A stretch of DNA of 7,782 bases from contig DFMR01000062.1 of assembly GCA_002376325.1 (NCBI GenBank), positions 1-7,782 on the forward strand. The letters are read 5' to 3'. Below the pieces are notes generated by a model. That model was not told where the DNA came from and did not search any database. It was given only the letters and a program-made list of their open reading frames with translations. This document shows, piece by piece, positions 5,552-7,782 of this stretch (positions are counted from its first letter, which is position 1; each line of letters begins with the position of its first letter). A program made the translations under genes and the position numbers. The stretch is from Proteobacteria bacterium UBA3588 (lineage in GTDB: Bacteria; Pseudomonadota; Gammaproteobacteria; Thiohalomonadales; Thiohalomonadaceae).

Positions 5552-6862
5552 ATGAGTGAGCGGCACCAAATCATCGTGGTCGGCGGCGGCGCGGGCGGAC
5601 TGGAACTGGTCACCGCACTGGGCAACAGACTGGGGCGGCGCAAACTGGCCGACGTGACCCTCATCGACTCCAGCCGCACCCATGTGTGGAAACCGCTGCT
5701 GCACGAAGTGGCCGCCGGTACCCTCGACTCCCACGAAGACGAACTGGAGTACATGGCGCAGGCGCGCTGGCACCACTTCCGTTTCCGCCTGGGGCGGATG
5801 GTCGCGCTTGAGCGTGAACAACAGACCGTCACCCTCGCTGCGACCCACAACGATGCCGGCGAAGAGGTGGTACCGGAACGCACCTTCCGCTATGACTCTT
5901 TGGTGATCGCCGTCGGCTCGCTCAGTAACGATTTCGGCATCCCCGGGGTGAAGGAGCATTGCCTGTTTCTGGACACCACCGGTCAGGCCGAGCGCTTCCA
6001 GCGCCGCCTGTTGGACTCGATGTTGCGCGCCCACACCCTGGGCCGACCGATTCAGGCCGGACAGCTCGACGTCGCCATCGTCGGCGCCGGCGCCACCGGC
6101 GTCGAGCTGGCGGCGCAGCTGCATCATGTGACGCGCCAGTTGTCGGCCTACGGCCTGGATACCATCGACCCGGAGCGCCACATCAAACTGCACATCATCG
6201 AAGCGGCGCCACGCATCCTCTCCGCCCTGCCGCCGCGCCTCTCCGCCGCCGCCACCGCCGAACTGGCGCGGCTTGGCGTCGTGGTCCACACCAACGAACG
6301 GGTGGTGGAGGTCAGCGCCGCAGGCATCCGTACCGCCAGCGGCCACTTTATCCCCGCCAACTTCAAGGTCTGGGCCGCCGGCATCAAGGCCCCGGACTTC
6401 CTCCGGGAAATCGCCGGCCTGGAGAGCAACGACCTCAATCAACTGGTGGTGCGCCCCACCCTGCAGACCACGCGCGACGACCATATCTTCGCCATCGGCG
6501 ACTGCGCCGCCTGCGCCATGGACAATCAGGGGACCCTGGTGCCGCCGCGGGCCCAGGCCGCCCACCAGCAGGCCAGTCTCGTGGCCAAGGCGGTCATGCG
6601 CCAGATGAAAGGCAAACCGCTGCGCGATTACCACTACCGCGATTACGGTTCGCTGGTCACGCTCGGCAAGTACAGCACCGTGGGCAACCTGATGGGCAAC
6701 CTCACCGGCAGCCTGATGATCACCGGCTTCATCGCCCGCATGGTCTATCTGTCGCTCTACAAAATGCACCAGGTGGCGCTGCACGGCCTGCTGCGCACCG
6801 GCCTGCTGACCCTGGCCCATTTCCTGCGCCGCAGCGTCAATCCGCAGGTAAAACTGCACTGA
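5552..6862 (+). CDS. ndh: Type II NADH:quinone oxidoreductase (NDH-2)
   Basis: This 436-residue flavoprotein has the two Rossmann folds of NDH-2. The FAD motif VVGGGAGG is at 9-16, with Asp39 ending the second strand (TLIDSSRTHVWKPLLHE). The NAD(H) motif VGAGATGVELA is at 177-187, with Glu217 (LHIIEAAPRIL) favouring NADH over NADPH. A second FAD contact is FAIGDCAA (313-320), followed by the quinone-pocket segment PPRAQAAHQQ (331-340). The C-terminal part (about 384-424) is hydrophobic/amphipathic and typically anchors the enzyme to the inner face of the cytoplasmic membrane. NDH-2 passes electrons from NADH to quinone without pumping protons. The length is normal. ATG 5552 has AGGG (5542-5545) six nt upstream. 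I see no strong promoter in the 55-nt gap after mtfA, so read-through is possible. No other respiratory gene is adjacent. Confidence 0.93.
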   Translation: MSERHQIIVVGGGAGGLELVTALGNRLGRRKLADVTLIDSSRTHVWKPLLHEVAAGTLDSHEDELEYMAQARWHHFRFRLGRMVALEREQQTVTLAATHNDAGEEVVPERTFRYDSLVIAVGSLSNDFGIPGVKEHCLFLDTTGQAERFQRRLLDSMLRAHTLGRPIQAGQLDVAIVGAGATGVELAAQLHHVTRQLSAYGLDTIDPERHIKLHIIEAAPRILSALPPRLSAAATAELARLGVVVHTNERVVEVSAAGIRTASGHFIPANFKVWAAGIKAPDFLREIAGLESNDLNQLVVRPTLQTTRDDHIFAIGDCAACAMDNQGTLVPPRAQAAHQQASLVAKAVMRQMKGKPLRDYHYRDYGSLVTLGKYSTVGNLMGNLTGSLMITGFIARMVYLSLYKMHQVALHGLLRTGLLTLAHFLRRSVNPQVKLH

Positions 6863-6899
6863 GCACTTGCACCGAACTGCGGTGATTCTGGCGTGTTCT

Positions 6900-7040
6900 A
6901 TGGTTCCAACAATGAAGACAAGTGGAACCACCGAAGACATCGGATTCACCGAAGAGCCCGAAAAGCATTATCGCTTTTGGCACGCGTGGTGCGTTAAGTA
7001 CAACGACCAGAGTTTATGTCATACCTCGATAAACAAATGA
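6900..7040 (+). CDS. 46-residue hypothetical ORF, coding status uncertain
   Basis: ATG at 6900 opens 46 codons ending at TGA 7038-7040. The product begins MVPTMKTSGTTEDIGFTEEP and continues to an aromatic stretch HYRFWHAWCVKYND with two cysteines (31 and 40). I do not recognise it. The N-terminal half is acidic and has an imperfect 6-residue repeat (TEDIGF/TEEPEK) matching the DNA direct repeat. The Shine-Dalgarno is weak, and codon use (AAC, AAA, TTA, ATA) and G+C differ from the neighbours. It could be a small acquired gene, a gene remnant or a chance ORF; nothing decides between these. Confidence 0.2.
   Translation: MVPTMKTSGTTEDIGFTEEPEKHYRFWHAWCVKYNDQSLCHTSINK
6901..6930. repeat. Perfect 8-bp inverted repeat with 14-nt loop
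   Basis: TGGTTCCA (6901-6908) and TGGAACCA (6923-6930) are exact inverted arms 14 nt apart, 38 nt after the ndh stop. No T-run follows, so it is not a canonical intrinsic terminator. It may stabilise the ndh mRNA 3' end or be a protein-binding site. Confidence 0.5.
6929..6955. repeat. 9-nt direct repeat with 18-nt period
   Basis: CACCGAAGA occurs at 6929-6937 and 6947-6955. The second copy runs into a hairpin. Confidence 0.45.
6956..6981. repeat. Bulged hairpin GCC-AAAAGC / GCTTTT-GGC
   Basis: GCC (6956-6958) plus AAAAGC (6961-6966) pair with GCTTTTGGC (6973-6981) around the loop ATTATC, with a 2-nt bulge (CG). That is nine base pairs. The sequence after it (ACGCGTGG) lacks a T-tract. It might be a weak or Rho-assisted 3'-end structure for ndh. 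Confidence 0.3.
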
Positions 7041-7119
7041 TCTCGCCAAGATCACTGAGTATCCCAAATAGCTCATACGGCTCTTGATCCTCTTCGGTGT
7101 CCATCGGTGTGTCCGGTGG

Positions 7120-7148
7120 TTGCGTGAGAGAATTCGAGAAAATATCTT
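7120..7148 (+). promoter_or_regulatory. Weak sigma-70 promoter candidate for truC
   Basis: TTGCGT (7120-7125) and TATCTT (7143-7148) have a 17-nt spacer; matches to consensus are three and four of six. Transcription would start near 7155, about 18 nt before the truC ATG. The AT-rich run around 7131-7160 fits a promoter, but the match alone is modest. Confidence 0.25.
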
Positions 7149-7172
7149 CAACCGTCAAAAGCCGGAACAACG

Positions 7173-7782
7173 ATGAACGCGCTGACCATCCTCTATCAGG
7201 ACCCGCATTACGTCGCCATCGACAAACCGGCCGGGATGTTGGTCCACCGCACCCGTATCGCCGAAGCGAGCGAGTATGCGATGCAGCGGCTGCGCGACCA
7301 ACTGGGTCGCCGCGTCTACATCATCCATCGTCTGGATCGTCCCACCTCGGGCGTGCTGCTGTTCGCCCTCAGCCCGGAGGCGGCGCGCGCCATGTGCGCC
7401 CTGTTCGAGTCACGGCAGGTTGCGAAGAAATACCTCGCGGTGGTGCGCGGCTACACCGACGAGAGCGGCGTCATCGACTACCCGCTGCGCGAAGAGAAAC
7501 ACAAGGAACCGCAGCAGGCCGTCACCCGCTATCGACGCCTGGCGACCGTCGAACTGGACATTCCGGTCGGCCGCTATCCCAAGGCGCGTTATTCGCTGGT
7601 CGAGGCCGTTCCCGAAACCGGACGCATGCACCAAATCCGCAAACACTTCGCCCACATCTTCCATCCGCTGGTGGGCGACACCACCCACGGCGAGGGCCGG
7701 CACAACCGTCTGTTTCGTGACCACTTCGCCATGGAACGCCTGCTGTTGCTGGCGACCGAACTCTCCTTTTCGCATCCGTATC
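7173..7782 (+). CDS. truC: tRNA pseudouridine(65) synthase TruC, 3' end cut by window edge
   Basis: The first 203 residues are present; E. coli TruC has about 260, so a modest C-terminal part is missing. The RluA-family catalytic motif is HRLDRPTSGVLL (52-63) with Asp55 as the expected nucleophile. Features shared with TruC rather than the RluA/C/D rRNA enzymes include the start ILYQDPHYVAIDKPAGMLVH, VVRGYTDESGVIDYPLREE, AVTRYRRLATVE, GRYPKARYSLVEA, TGRMHQIRKHFAH and GDTTHGEGRHNR. There is no S4 domain. TruC makes pseudouridine 65 in the T-arm of certain tRNAs (tRNA-Ile1 and tRNA-Asp in E. coli) in the cytoplasm. ATG 7173 starts just before the conserved ILYQD; its Shine-Dalgarno is only GGA at 7164-7166. 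It is separated from ndh by the low-G+C gap and is probably transcribed on its own. Confidence 0.93.
   Translation, partial: MNALTILYQDPHYVAIDKPAGMLVHRTRIAEASEYAMQRLRDQLGRRVYIIHRLDRPTSGVLLFALSPEAARAMCALFESRQVAKKYLAVVRGYTDESGVIDYPLREEKHKEPQQAVTRYRRLATVELDIPVGRYPKARYSLVEAVPETGRMHQIRKHFAHIFHPLVGDTTHGEGRHNRLFRDHFAMERLLLLATELSFSHPY

Larger units (their letters stand above)
6863..7172. other. 310-nt low-G+C intergenic region between ndh and truC
   Basis: This gap is about 47% G+C (counted over 6901-7170), well below the flanking genes. It contains an 8-bp inverted repeat, a 9-nt direct repeat, a bulged hairpin, a 46-codon ORF and a weak promoter candidate, listed separately. A 5-bp hairpin CACCG/CGGTG (6870-6884) just after the ndh stop lacks a T-run. 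I recognise no tRNA, known ncRNA or transposase remnant. Confidence 0.6.

Noticed and set aside
6870..6884. CACCG/CGGTG hairpin as the ndh terminator
   Set aside because: Only five base pairs and no following T-run.
5534..6949. 471-codon minus-strand open frame
   Set aside because: It is longer than ndh but fully antisense to it. The plus frame has all NDH-2 motifs; the minus product is Gly/Ala/His-rich with no domain.
7097..7720. 207-codon plus-strand frame overlapping truC
   Set aside because: It is a shifted frame over the truC coding region, whose own frame has the HRLDR catalytic motif.

Overview
The window looks like ordinary chromosome from a G+C-rich (genes above 60% G+C by eye) gammaproteobacterium. 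TruC, MtfA and a membrane-anchored RRM protein all fit that group, but I cannot name a genus. Coding density is high. I see no phage, transposon, CRISPR, tRNA or rRNA.

Left part (1-3540): a minus-strand VIT1/CCC1-type metal transporter with an N-terminal ferritin-like domain runs off the left edge. It is divergent from a NPP/alkaline-phosphatase-superfamily hydrolase (916-2064). A plus-strand series follows: an unrecognised two-helix membrane protein with a SHOCT-like tail (2165-2770), an SseB-domain protein (2849-3259), and a PilZ domain protein (3256-3540) joined to SseB by a 4-base ATGA overlap.

Middle (3576-5496): a minus-strand CheY-like pseudo-receiver (3576-3947) converges on the PilZ gene. 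It is divergent from a membrane-anchored RNA-binding RRM protein (4237-4722), which is followed after 21 nt by the zinc peptidase gene mtfA (4744-5496). The 289-nt divergent region holds a good minus-strand -10 box, small repeats and a 21-codon leader-like ORF.

Right part (5552-7782): a type II NADH dehydrogenase (ndh); then a roughly 310-nt gap at about 47% G+C containing an 8-bp inverted repeat, a 9-nt direct repeat and a 46-codon ORF of unknown status; then truC (tRNA pseudouridine-65 synthase), cut by the right edge.

The genes do not form one pathway. The points most worth a second look are the membrane RRM/MtfA pair, the SseB-PilZ coupling, the pseudo-receiver, and the low-G+C gap before truC. 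I found no clear evidence for a wholly new system.
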